From Macrocystis pyrifera (Eukaryota > Sar > Phaeophyceae > Laminariales > Laminariaceae): a stretch of DNA of 64,000 bases. The stretch lies in the NCBI GenBank assembly GCA_031763025.1, contig JASSKH010000006.1, forward strand, positions 11,343,979-11,407,978, given 5' to 3'. Of this stretch, positions 10,750 through 21,279 are shown in pieces. Within the stretch, counting starts at the first letter, position 1. Every line of letters begins with the position of its first letter. The notes beneath the pieces were generated by a model. The model was not told the DNA's origin. It was given only the letters and a program-made list of their open reading frames with translations, and made no database searches. Both the position numbers and the translations under genes were made by a program.

Positions 10750-11032
10750 TGTTAAGATATGGTCTTGTATGAGATTGAAAGCCCGGTAACTACCTGGGTT
10801 CAGTCACTGAGAACGTATTTGTAGTACTTGGAAGGCGTACGTATCTTAGATGTGGAAAACCAGGGGTTTTCCAGAGGAGCACGAGCTTGGTCTCAGTCTC
10901 CGCGTGCACGAAAGGAATAAAACTGCTCTTCTTCCGTAGCTAAGCAAACAACACATGTGAGTACAATGTTTACCGACTTAAAAGGCAGACCTGTCCAGGG
11001 ATACAAAGTGTTCCGCAACCTTGATCTTAACA
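10750..11032 (+). mobile_element. Right LTR, family A
   Basis: Near-identical to the LTR at 9009-9300, from TGTTAAGATATGG to CTTGATCTTAACA. No clear polypurine tract lies directly upstream (the flank is CATCAGAGTGGTCTAG), so the original 3' end of the interior may have been replaced. Confidence 0.8.
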
Positions 11033-11562
11033 TAACCCAGTTGAAACCCGATTTTCCGCTACACAATATAGTACCTGTACGTACACAGTGGTCCCGGAGT
11101 GCAGCAGCAAGACAGCAGTGCACACCCAACAATTAGGTGTACAGTTCGAACGGTAGCACAGCAGCAATGATACTCTCAGGTCTCAAGTAGATCTCAAGGC
11201 CACCATCTATCTGCGATCCTTTCGAATTTGAATTTTTGAGCTTGAACAAAAAATAACATTTGTTTTGTCGTTCCCGGTCCCCGGTTCCTGCTTTCTGGAT
11301 TCAACCGCCTCTCCCGGTGTTAAAATCCTGATATGCGGAGATTTTCTCGTATACAATTTCATGGCCGGTTACTCTTGACACAGCGCAGCTGCACGAGACA
11401 GGCGGTTGACACCCAAGGCCAGGGAACGGCAAGACTGCGAGCAAGCGTCTCTCATCGCACTTCGCCTAGAATGAGCTTTCCATATCACTGGTAAGTGCAT
11501 GGCAACCTCTCGTGCAACAAGCACATTTTCGCGTATTTTAAATATGATGAAGAATTTTCTAT
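11033..11562. other. Intergenic, nothing recognised
   Basis: Unique-looking sequence between the right LTR and a MITE. Only short overlapping frames with no protein-like composition were seen. Confidence 0.4.
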
Positions 11563-11664
11563 TACAATGGACCATAGTAAATAGGACCCACGGTTTACAC
11601 AAAAACCTGTACATCTTCCTATTTTTACTAACAATATTTGGTTCTATTTACTACGGTCCCCGTA
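11563..11664 (-). mobile_element. MITE family M, copy 1
   Basis: About 100 bp flanked by TA with inverted ends (TGGACCATAGTAAATAGGAC / GTTCTATTTACTACGGTCC). The interior reads, in reverse complement, AAATATTGTTAGTAAAAATA then AGGTTTTTGTGT. Copies in the opposite orientation lie at 39155-39271 and 60252-60354. TA flanks suggest Tc1/mariner-type mobilisation. Confidence 0.8.
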
Positions 11665-11788
11665 AATAGTTTCTTATAAAATATGCGCCGATCTCCAGCA
11701 GTATTCTGCGATCTACGATGTCTTCAAAGCGCACGGGCTACGATGAGGCTACGCGCCTAACTGGTACCTGGTACACCATTGCTACGAG

Positions 11789-12369
11789 TATGCGATCTGT
11801 GCTTTCACCTATCCTCTTGTGCTGTTCGTTGCCTGCTTCCCGAGCAGCGAAGTGCAGGTGACCTATCCATCGGCTTCGCTTGCGACAATAGCGTGCAACA
11901 CACTTGACGTGGACGAGGAGTTGCAACCGAACAAAATTGTACGGCTCCTTCGGGTGGAAGGATCGTCCCTCGTAGCGTGAGTACTACTATTAATGGTACA
12001 ACTATTAATAACTGCTCTGCAACAGCAGTCGCATGAATAGCACTATGTACGACAGCAAGCGTTAGACGTGACACCCTGAAATAGGTCAGGCCCTGAACGT
12101 TCACCGCAAGTTTGTCGTCGGCCATCCCCAGCTCGATGGGACAACAGGAAACAAATATCGACGGCGTCGGCCCAGCTCATACTCCCAATATTTTTTTTCC
12201 CTCGCTGCGCCCTTGCTATCCGTGGTACGTGCACGAACGTCCTTTGCCAGGCGTTTCGAGGCGACGGAAGCACGCACCCTTCGCGTGGTCCTCTCCGGGT
12301 TTTACGACATGGCATTGGTCATCTCACGAACATTTTTGGAATTTGATGAAGGGGTCGTGGGCTCAACAG
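11789..12369 (+). CDS. Unrecognised gene, two candidate exons
   Basis: Exon a (about 11789-11976) encodes a hydrophobic stretch (ICAFTYPLVLFVACF) followed by SLATIACNTLDVDEELQPNK and IVRLLRVEGSSLVA; it ends at a GTGAGT donor in phase 2. Exon b (12251-12369) follows an acceptor, continues in the matching phase with RFEATEARTLRVVLSGFYD and MALVISRTFLEFDEG, and ends before GTTGAC. The phase match and protein-like composition support a real gene with at least one possible membrane segment. The 5' start and later exons were not found; (CTG)n-rich sequence follows. I do not recognise the family. Confidence 0.35.
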
Positions 12370-13075
12370 GTTGACGTAAAGCAGTGGTCCCACGGCTTTG
12401 CTGTCCTCCCAAACTCCGACGTACTACGACTGCTTGCTGCTGCTGCTGTTGCGCTGGACATAACGGAAGTGCGACAAGCGGCCATACGGCACCGATGTAG
12501 GACACCTGTTGTTGTTGCTGCTGCTGTTGTTTGGACATGGTGTGACCACCCCTGCTTGGTTGGGGGCCAGGTACCTTGCGTTTTGTAAGTCATGTATGTA
12601 TCGTAATGGAGTTGGGATGGTGTCAGCTTTATTCGTTGCCTCTTAGTATTTGTGGGACACGGGCTGCTGCTGCTGCTGCTGCTGCTGCTATGCTACAAGT
12701 CGTGTTGTAGTCGTACGAGTGGTGTAGAGGTTATTTATGCTGCATGCAGTAGTTGAGGGTTGTCTATGTAGCAGATCTCGTTGTGCCACCCGCGCGTGCT
12801 GGTATGTGTCAGTACTTCTCTTGCTTGAAGGAAGTTATGGTACAGTAGTGGTCGTAGCTTTTCTTTGTGTCTTACGTGGTGTTTTCCTACTGCATCTGCC
12901 TGGGGTACCTTACCTGCAACGGTTAGAGCTTGGTCAAGCTTCACGTAGGGCCCTATTCTTGATTCAAGTACGTAGGCGGTCAAGGTATTGGGAGGCAATC
13001 AATATCGTGTGAAATCCCTCGTTGCAAGTGAGGCCCTAAATGCATCAACACCTACTTGCTAACATATTCGTGGCA
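12370..13075. repeat. Region with CTG/TGT trinucleotide runs
   Basis: Short trinucleotide tracts at about 12430-12450, 12507-12531 and 12664-12690 ((GCT)n). No further exon could be identified with confidence, though this may be intron or 3' end of the gene before it. Confidence 0.5.
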
Positions 13076-13290
13076 GGACCTTTGTCTGGTCGGTCGAGGC
13101 CGGCCGTTCGATCCTCCGATTTTTTTATATACTCGCCTCCTAAACACGCGGCGGAGCCGCGCGAGCGACCCTGCCGACCTCGAGCCTCCCATTAGATTGG
13201 GGCTCGGGATAGGGTTAGGGTTAGTGCTGGGGTCGTGTTGGGTCTGGGCCGACGTGCAAGATAGAAGTAAACCACAAGTAGTGGTCCTGC
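13076..13290 (+). repeat. Dispersed repeat family T, copy 1
   Basis: Shares AACACGCGGCGGAGCCGCG, CCTGCCGACCTCGAGC, GGGATAGG...AGGGTTAGGGTTAG and ACGTGCAAGAT in the same order with 49548-49760. It includes the short palindrome CGCGGCGGAGCCGCG and telomere-like GGGTTAGGGTTAG. Probably a SINE-like or other short non-autonomous element. Confidence 0.65.
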
Positions 13291-14516
13291 ACGAGTTGTT
13301 TTGCATGTTGGTGCCGCATTTAGGGGCACCCTCGGGGGAAGTTATGTGCCAGTTGTTGAGTAACGAGGAGTGCGTACGGCTGTCCCACCTTACGTATTTA
13401 CCGTGATATGGGTCGCTCATCCTTTGCGTATCCCAACGGACGGTTCACCACATCTATTTGTGGCTGACGAACCCTTGAAATCATAAATCCGAGTCAGTGC
13501 ATTCACCCTGGGGCTAGTCTGGTGTCGGAGATTCTCATGCCCGCGCACCCACGATATGAGGGTAACCATCTGCATTGCCACTGTTGCTGCCTATAACAGA
13601 AAGCCTGCGTTTCTATGTGGCGTTTCAGTACAGAACCTACACAAAAACACATGGAACTGTTGGTCCAGGGTGGACTATACATGATTCTCCCAGAATGCTG
13701 CCCTACGTTTGGCGTTTGTTGGTTGTCTCGGCGTCGGGGGGGTGGCGGCCTATTCAGGGGAGGATCCGCGATTTTTTTTGCAACGGAGGCCCAGCCTAAA
13801 ACCAGGATCTTTTACACATTTCCAGCTTTTTTTGTTGTTGGTCGTTTTCATGTCCGTTAGGTTTCTTCTGCTCTCAACACTGTAGTAATTTTCATGGCGA
13901 TGATTGCAACGCGTTTTGGTAGTTCTTCCTTGTTGGGGTTGGTGTGTTGTTTACCTACAACGGCCACAGACAGCTGCTATTGATACGCTCGTTGATGCTG
14001 CCTCACTCAGGCACGCTGGTGGTGCATGGGCCATTCGTTTTGGTCGTGGTGTCCTGCCTTCGCCATGTCTAAATCGACTGTCGTTGGTTATGGACAAGGG
14101 AATAATAGGTGACCAGGTAGCTCGATTGTTTGATACGCCAGGGAAATTCTATTTGGCACCGTCTAGAATTGTTTTTACTTTATGGGCGTTTGATCGAACA
14201 AGTTGGACGCGGGCAAACTAACTTCCGCATCATCCCACGTAATGTTTCCCTGTAAATATATGCTTACGTAATGCGTCACCGGTATGTTACACCATGGCAC
14301 AGCATTTGTAACCTTGGCTGCGTACGTTGGTAACTCTAAATCGGATAATACCTAACAGTAACGGACTCTAAAAGCTGTCCAAGTTGCTTGCAAACATGCA
14401 AGCTTGCAAGGCTAACATGAAAAATATCGGTTGCCGACTATTGACGACAAGGAATCATCGTACAGCCAAATCCCTGAGACTTACCTGGTACACCAAGGGT
14501 ACACATTAAGTTCCGG
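13291..14516. other. Intergenic, nothing recognised
   Basis: Only short frames without convincing splice partners or motifs. Confidence 0.35.
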
Positions 14517-15020
14517 GTGCTATTCTTGCAACAGAAAGTATCCATGAACGCTTGTCGAGGTAGGGCAGCTAGTAAATCCTTGTGTGACGTTGGTCAAAAC
14601 ACAAGGACAAGTGAATCCTACTGGACGGCACTCATGCAGACCCGCAAGCACAGGAACACCTACGAGGAGGCAGTGCTGATCGCGATACGTCAATTAACTG
14701 CCCCCACCTCCGAGGCGCGCAAGCGTCAACACTACGTTCGTCCGGGACATGTGCCCTTCCACAAACGGTGCGTCAAATTCTCCACTTTAGCGGTCGAAAG
14801 CTTTGGGCGCCTTCGGGGTGGAAGGGAGCTCCTTCATCGACCAGCTGACAGCTAGCGTCGCGGGGGGGAAGGATGGAGGATCGATGGCTTGGAAGGGGAT
14901 GGAGAAGGAACGTCTACCCCATATTATTTCGGTGACTACACAGGTCGCCATTTCGAGGAGGGTGTTGCGCTTTAAGGCTTCAAGGTCCAACTTAGGGATC
15001 GCCAAGAGGCAAGAAGGAGC
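14517..15020 (+). pseudogene. LINE-type reverse transcriptase C-terminal fragment
   Basis: The frame up to about 14812 gives ARKRQHYVRPGHVPFHKRCV and KFSTLAVESFGRL; after a frame change it continues GVEGSSFIDQLTASVAGGKD and KERLPHIISVTTQVAISRRV. The sequence ends with a short basic stretch. This arrangement is typical of the end of non-LTR retrotransposon ORF2 proteins. Short, frameshifted and without upstream catalytic motifs, so a dead 5'-truncated copy. Confidence 0.55.
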
Positions 15021-15986
15021 AGGGGGGAGGGGGGGGATGACAGACCCACACCGATGGTATGGTGGTGGAGCTTGGATGCGAATTAAGATCTAGAATAGAT
15101 AAGAGTAGGCAATGAGAAGGAAGGAGTAAGGACAACAGTAGATAGAGCTCAAGCCGGAAATACCTACAGATTCTAGGGAGTTAGAGTCTGTGCGTAGGGC
15201 TCCTTCTGTATCTGTGGTTTTCATCTTTCGGAGTTCTTTTGAGTTGCCAACGTTGAAATTGATGCTACCTACATATTGTCGGATGGCAATAGTAATATAA
15301 ATTGATATTATTAACACAACAACAACCTAGCTATTACAACTAAATACTGGTAGTATAGCACCAGCCGCCGACGTGATTTCTGTGTCATCATTAGGAATAT
15401 TAGCTGAAGGGTGTTCCACCGCTCGCCCGCAATTGAAGCGCCTTCCGCAGGTACACGCACACATCTACCCGTTATCGATTTTCTTGGGACTCCACAGAGC
15501 TACAAGAGGCAGGATCCAATCCTCCAACCCATTCCATAAAACGCTGCTCGATATCTCGAGCGTCCACGTACCAAGTATACGTACTGTAGATGTTCACTCG
15601 TATTGCACGTGGTGACGGGAGAACGCAGACACCTAGTAGTGGAGTGGCATTTGCGACTCCCGGCGCATGTGTGTCCTAGGAAGGTTATGGTAGGGGCGGT
15701 CGCCCTTGTCCTCTTGGTCGAACATGAAGGCATTGTCCTGTTCACAAAGGGGGTAGAGGTTGAGGTTCGCTTCAGAGAACGCTGACAACGAACAACGCCC
15801 ATGTCACAAAAGCGGCGAGAGATGACTTCACGTCTACATTATTAATAATAGGAGCAACCCATGTTATTCGTTGTCCACAATCACCAGCTTTCCAGAACAG
15901 CCGACTGAGGCCCCAACAATGCACTCTTCGTGTTTAGATATAACTACTCGGCCCACGAGATTGCCAGGCACAGAACCGTGTAGCTA
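15021..15986. other. Intergenic, nothing recognised
   Basis: AT-rich 3' flank of the LINE fragment followed by the region downstream of the NMNAT-like gene. No conserved frames were identified. Confidence 0.35.
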
Positions 15987-18900
15987 TTAGCTACTCAAGG
16001 CGAGGAAATACCTCACCTCTACCGTCCATTTGTGCTTGCCAGACACCCTCTGCGCAATGTCGTTGTCTCGGATATATCGAGCCACCGCCTTGCCCACCAT
16101 TCCTTCAACGGATTTTCCTTGCTTGAGAAGATGTCGCACCTACCAAAGCGGTTCCAGCGATACACCGTGACTCGTGCTCGACAAGGCCTTGACAACCCTC
16201 ACCATTTCGAATGATTCAATCATGCCGCGGGCCCAGGGGTCTTGGTTTACATCTGGCCGAGGAATGTCATTCGTTCGATGCTCCCAGGGGGTTCCCTGAA
16301 CCCGCATCTTGTGGCATAGCGCGATCTTTCCGACTGACATCACGACTGAGTGGGCACAGCAAAATGACCCTAGGCTTCTCCCTACCAAAACACAGGGAAA
16401 AAATCCCAGTACGTAGGAGCTGCGAAGCCATCGCAACCAAAGAATGGTGGCTATAAACGAAGCCAGTGATACAATGATAATTGTACCTAAAAGCTGTACA
16501 ACTGTAGCATCTTCGTCACACAACATTTGTCATGTAGGCTAGATTGTGCGATAGGTTTTGGCAAACCGTGTGGACCAGGTGCCCAAGAATATGAAGCGTC
16601 TCTGAGGGGTCGAAGTTGCCGGATAAGGGCACTCATGCAGGAACGACTCACCCGATATAGCCTTACCCGAAAAAGGAGCTTGTTTCCCATTTAAATATGG
16701 GAACCTGTCAAGGATACCGGTACTCTGTCATGTACGTATGGTATAATACTTACCAGGTATGTCGAAATTAGATGGGAACCAATCAGGTTACGTCGTACTC
16801 GGGTCACACGCAACGGATCTTTCGCTTCAAGTACTTCAGTGAACGCGCCCGCCCTGGGGTTACGATCTTTTTTCTTTTTTCTCCTTGGAATGGCATGCCG
16901 GCCCTCGCGCGATTATTGCTTCAGTCTTTTTTTCGGCACAACAACTGTGTCGTCTTGTATCGCGCACCCGTGTCCGCAGAGTTAGTGCACACTGTTTCAA
17001 ACGCAAACGACGGGATTGCTTCCAACCCCAACCCTCATGAGAAGAGGGCGCTTTCAGAGCTACGATTCGCACTCTCCACATCTCGAGATCATGACTGCCA
17101 AGGAAAAGGCTGCACAAGCGGTTCCGTTTTTCAAGCGTTTGAGCATTTCTACAGCCCGAAACTCTCACCATAGTGGACGAAGTCCTCTCCAGTTCGGCGC
17201 TAAGAATGGCCGAGTCCTCCACGAGAATGGCGATGTTACGCAAGCTCGGGCTAAGCTCCTTGAGGAGCCTCTCTTTCTCGAGCGGGCGGCATACAGTGAT
17301 CACGCCGAACCCCCCCGTTCGCAGCATGGTTGGGTTTAGGTGGTGTATCTGCGACAAGAAATCGTACCCTAGAAACTTGCAGATATTCTGGATATTGTTT
17401 AGGCATGTGCAGACGGTACAACATAACGGTACATGCGAGGGCCTAAGCATCAAACAATCCTTACCTGGGAGGTCTGGCACACATATAGGATCGAAATGTC
17501 GCCTGCGTGGCTAGGAAATGTCTCTTGACATACTTCCCTCGCGTGCTCCAGAACGCTCATGTAGTCCATGATTCGTTTGCGCGTGACTTCCCACGGATCA
17601 ACAGCTAACCAGCTGTTATCGGAAGAAAACGTCGTAACAGCATTGCAAAGAGGTGTCGTATGATGAGCGCGTGTGATGCTGCCAGCGACGCAATGTATGC
17701 GCCACACTGGAAAAAAGCAAGGATATCGTAGCTTCCAGGTCCACGTGCTTCAATCGAAGTCCGAAGAATAGTAGACACACTCTTGCAGAGCACCTTACAC
17801 ACCAACATGCAATAAACCAATGGCGTACCAAGTAGTTCAAGGGATACCCTGCAACAATCTGGTCATGATACAATTTCGGAAAAAAGCTCAACGGGGGCTC
17901 ATAATTTATTTGCGCGGAACACAATCGGGAGACCCGGCGACACCTCTACGACGGTTTCGGCATTTGACGGTACCTTCCTTCTCCTACTGCCGCGCGCGCC
18001 ATGGACAGTCTGTGCTTGGGTGGAATTATTTCGGCCGCCCTGACACGATGGCGCTGCCGGACTAGAGTCGGGTGAGAGGGTGAGACAATCCCGCCCACCA
18101 CCCTCATCTGTGTATTGCAATGACAAAACAGGCGATGTTGCGTGGTTCCAAAAGTACGTTATTGTAATAGCAGCGCGCATTAGTAGCTATATTATTGTCG
18201 CGACCTACGGAGATGAACACTTCCGTTGTGTATGTACTGTGTACACACGTATATATATATATATTATATATGTATATTATTTTGGAATGGCCACAGGCAC
18301 AGGTGCAGCCAAAACGGGAGCGCTTCTGATACTGGAGCAAGCGGGCGAGAAACGACTTGAATATCAAATGATACTGTAAAAAGCGTGGCATTACGGCTAC
18401 GGTATCAGCACTAGATTAGGTAGAATGGGACAAGCCCGACTACTGTGCAAGTTCGCTCTGGATACTCTTGATCGCTCACACGTGTTGGGTTCCTATTAGC
18501 GGTTCCTTGCCTCTCTAGAGCTTCTGAGCGAGACGGGAAGGCCTTCCTCTTTGAAGAACAATATTAAATAGCAACGCCTCCACAACCATGGAGGGGAAAC
18601 GGGGGTACCATGAAACAAGCCCACCTTGAAGGGTTGTAAATGAAGATGCATAGAAAATCAGGAGGGTACAACATCCATCCAGAAGTTTCGGAGAAACGCA
18701 TCGAAGGTACGGCGCTTGACAACCCACTCCCACTCCCACACCGAAAGCCGGTTAAAAACGCCTGCAGCCGACGGAAAGTAGATTTCGAACTAAAAATAAC
18801 TCGAGCACGGGGATACCATGACAATGTGTAATAATATCGTAGTCATATCGTGAATCATAACGTAAATCACATCGTAAATCATATCGTAACCGTGCATTTA

Positions 18901-20653
18901 CTATACCCAATACCTGGCACTATTGTAGCTGTCACATACGAAGTGTAGGGGGGGTGTTGTCATTGAGAGAGGCACAAAAGAGTAAAACCGTTCCCGGCAG
19001 TGAACTTGCGTCGCCGCGAATGTAAGTAATAGTTTTTCGTTGGGCATGCCACATATATTGTATTGGTGCAGCTCGATCGTTTTGTCGTTCCACAATACCC
19101 CCTCTTAGGTTGGTCCAGTGCGCATAACAACGCATAAAATCAAGGACAACGAGATATAAGCGAATACGGTGCCCGCACCGAATCCCACGCGACATCAAAT
19201 AAATACTACAGCACCAACTCCTCATTATAAGCTAAACATACGGCAAAGTACGTACCTGAGTGCGAGCTTTGTTAACCTTATGCCAACTTTTAGGCAGATC
19301 GTGCTCGTGTATTCCTACCAGGTACATATCACATCCCAGGTAGTATGATAGAAGAAAGGCACTCACCCCTTTGCGCGCCTCCAAGAAGTTCCTTGCCAAG
19401 TAAAATCTCCGAATGTGCAACTTGTGAACAGGATTGAACGTGCCGGACCCCACCAGAAGCACCTTGGGCCGTTTCTCACAGCCACTCTGCAAGCCCTGCT
19501 TCACCCGAGCTACTACGGTGTTCGAGGTCAAGGGGTTGTTGGGCGACACGAGCGATCTGCAATACCCAGCCCGAATTGTCCGTAGCTTCTGCCCGGGCAG
19601 TACAACTGCCGGTACTCGTACTCGTAGCCTTCGTGGCTTATTGCTGCCTCGAGCTTTTCCGTCCACTCCCACTACCACCTCATTATTTACCGTGTGTCTC
19701 GCCCTCCCACATCGTGGTAAAAATCTTGTTGTCCAACACTCGAATTATCGTACGAGTAGCAGCAGTTTGTGCCGCTGTCAACTGCCGAGGCCGTGAAGAA
19801 CTCCTCGCGGCGTGTGCTGACATCCACGTTGTTGAAATTGACATTAAAGTCCTGTCGATCGTCTGCATTCGCTGACGTAGCAGCCTCAACCCGAGCAGCA
19901 CTCGTAGAGCTAAGAGTATCAGATGCTGACCTGACACTGCTTGGGTTGTCATTGGATACGCCTGCTGGGGCGAAATATGCGAGCATTGAATGATGCCTCG
20001 AATGGGGCGACGATTGGTCAACTTCTGGTTCGGCGCCTTTTGTCGTTGCTCGAGAGGGTGAGCGCTGTGAAGCATTTGGGCAGGGCAGAAGAATGCCACC
20101 ATCGCCGCCAAAACGAGCCAAAGACCCTCGTGCCACCACCACTGCTGCTGCCCATGCTTCCTGCCGGTTCCGCCTTGATATTTTCACGTCCGTCGCCCTG
20201 CTTCGATGGCGCAGGGAGCCTATCAAGAAGACGGTTCCTATGCAATGCCACGGTCTGCTGGGCGAATGGATGTGGCGGTTGTGCGAAAGGGGTCGATTTT
20301 TCACCGAACGGCAGTGGCGAGAGGGAGGGGGCGCCTTTTTTATTCTCCTCCTCGAAAACTCTTTTCTGAGTAGAGGCTTTTGCGGGGAACGACTTTGCGG
20401 GAAGGCCTGATCCAGGTACCCGCCTCTTTCGATGTTGGCTGTGACCATGATGAGATTCGCAGTCGTCTCCGTGCCAAAGGGACTGCCTTGCCCCAAGTTC
20501 TGGTCTAGACGGCAAATCATCCAACGCCAAATTTGAGTAGCCCAAGTTTGTCTCAAGGGTTCGAACTCTCTTCCAGAGTCTCGCGTCCTCGCCCTCACGT
20601 CCTTCCCTAGCTCGATTCAAGTGCGGCGGTAGCGATCTTAGTGCAGCCACCAT
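15987..20653 (-). CDS. Nicotinamide/nicotinate mononucleotide adenylyltransferase (NMNAT-like)
   Basis: The enzyme family joins NMN or NaMN to AMP from ATP, the last common step of NAD synthesis. On the minus strand, exon 19556-19256 holds the nucleotide-binding motif VLLVGSGTFNPVHKLHIRR (GxFNPxHxxH). Exon 17612-17465 begins SWLAVDPWEV, the family's substrate-site block. Exon 17375 to about 17169 ends LERTSSTM, with VR either in this exon or the next, matching the ISSTxxR ATP-site motif. Exon 16187-16144 (ALSSTSHGVSLEPL) and a last block with VARYIRDNDI complete the C-terminal helix region. Upstream, 20653-20020 is open and codes for a long basic, Ser/Pro-rich, probably disordered N-terminus; its frame changes near 20030, so an intron or error lies there. 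An exon between 19256 and 17612 and the exact last junction were not resolved. Confidence 0.75.
18827..18895 (+). repeat. Short tandem repeat in an NMNAT intron
   Basis: Five degenerate 15-16 bp units of the form ATCGTAAATCATATCGT. Too small to suggest more than local slippage. Confidence 0.5.
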
Positions 20654-21279
20654 GCCTTGCCGGCCCATAGGGTGCCTCCCTGTTAGCGACCAACCCCCCT
20701 TGCATTTGCATGGTTCATCGCGATCCCTGAGTTACCAGCAGAGACCGTTCCGGGACTACGACGGCAACGAGGTGTCCTTCATTGCAGCAAAGCAGTGTGC
20801 GGCTCGTATTCGTCCAAACTCCTTCTGGTACTCGTAGATCTTATAGTAACACTCATATAATAATGTGCGGCGAGTTATTCCCGAACCGGAACGAAACGCC
20901 GATGCGTGGATCTTCGTGCATCACTGCTTTTGTGTCGTATCTCGTACGACTCGTAGTGCCGTGGTGTTACCTTGTCGAGGTGCGTGGCGTGTGGCATGCT
21001 ATGGGATCTGCTGCGGGGACAGCGAGGAGGCACCAGCCACGTCCAACTAGAGACGAGATGAATGGATACTTCGCAGTGAAGAAGGTGCTTAGGATGCGGC
21101 GTAATTACCTAAAACGATCGAAGAGGCTGCTTTTGCTTTTACTTTCCAGTTTCTTTCAAGATTTCCGTCGTGATGACTATGGCTGTGACTGTCAGCCAAC
21201 AATGGTGGCTATGGCTATAATAGTGGCCGTCGACTGATTTACCTGGCGACTGCTTGTTTTCTTTCCGTGCGGACAACAG

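Larger units (their letters stand above)
9009..11032 (+). mobile_element. LTR-flanked 2-kb retroelement remnant, family A
   Basis: Two LTRs in the same orientation (9009-9300 and 10750-11032) bound 1.45 kb of non-autonomous interior. The base string ATAAC precedes the left LTR (9004-9008) and ATAAC also spans the right edge (11032-11036), consistent with a 5-bp target duplication if one A was lost or shared. A primer-binding-site-like TGGCGTCAACGGCAGG follows the left LTR directly. No gag, protease, integrase or reverse transcriptase was found inside. A second, short LTR-like unit (9503-9575) and its reading frame are nested within. Confidence 0.6.
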
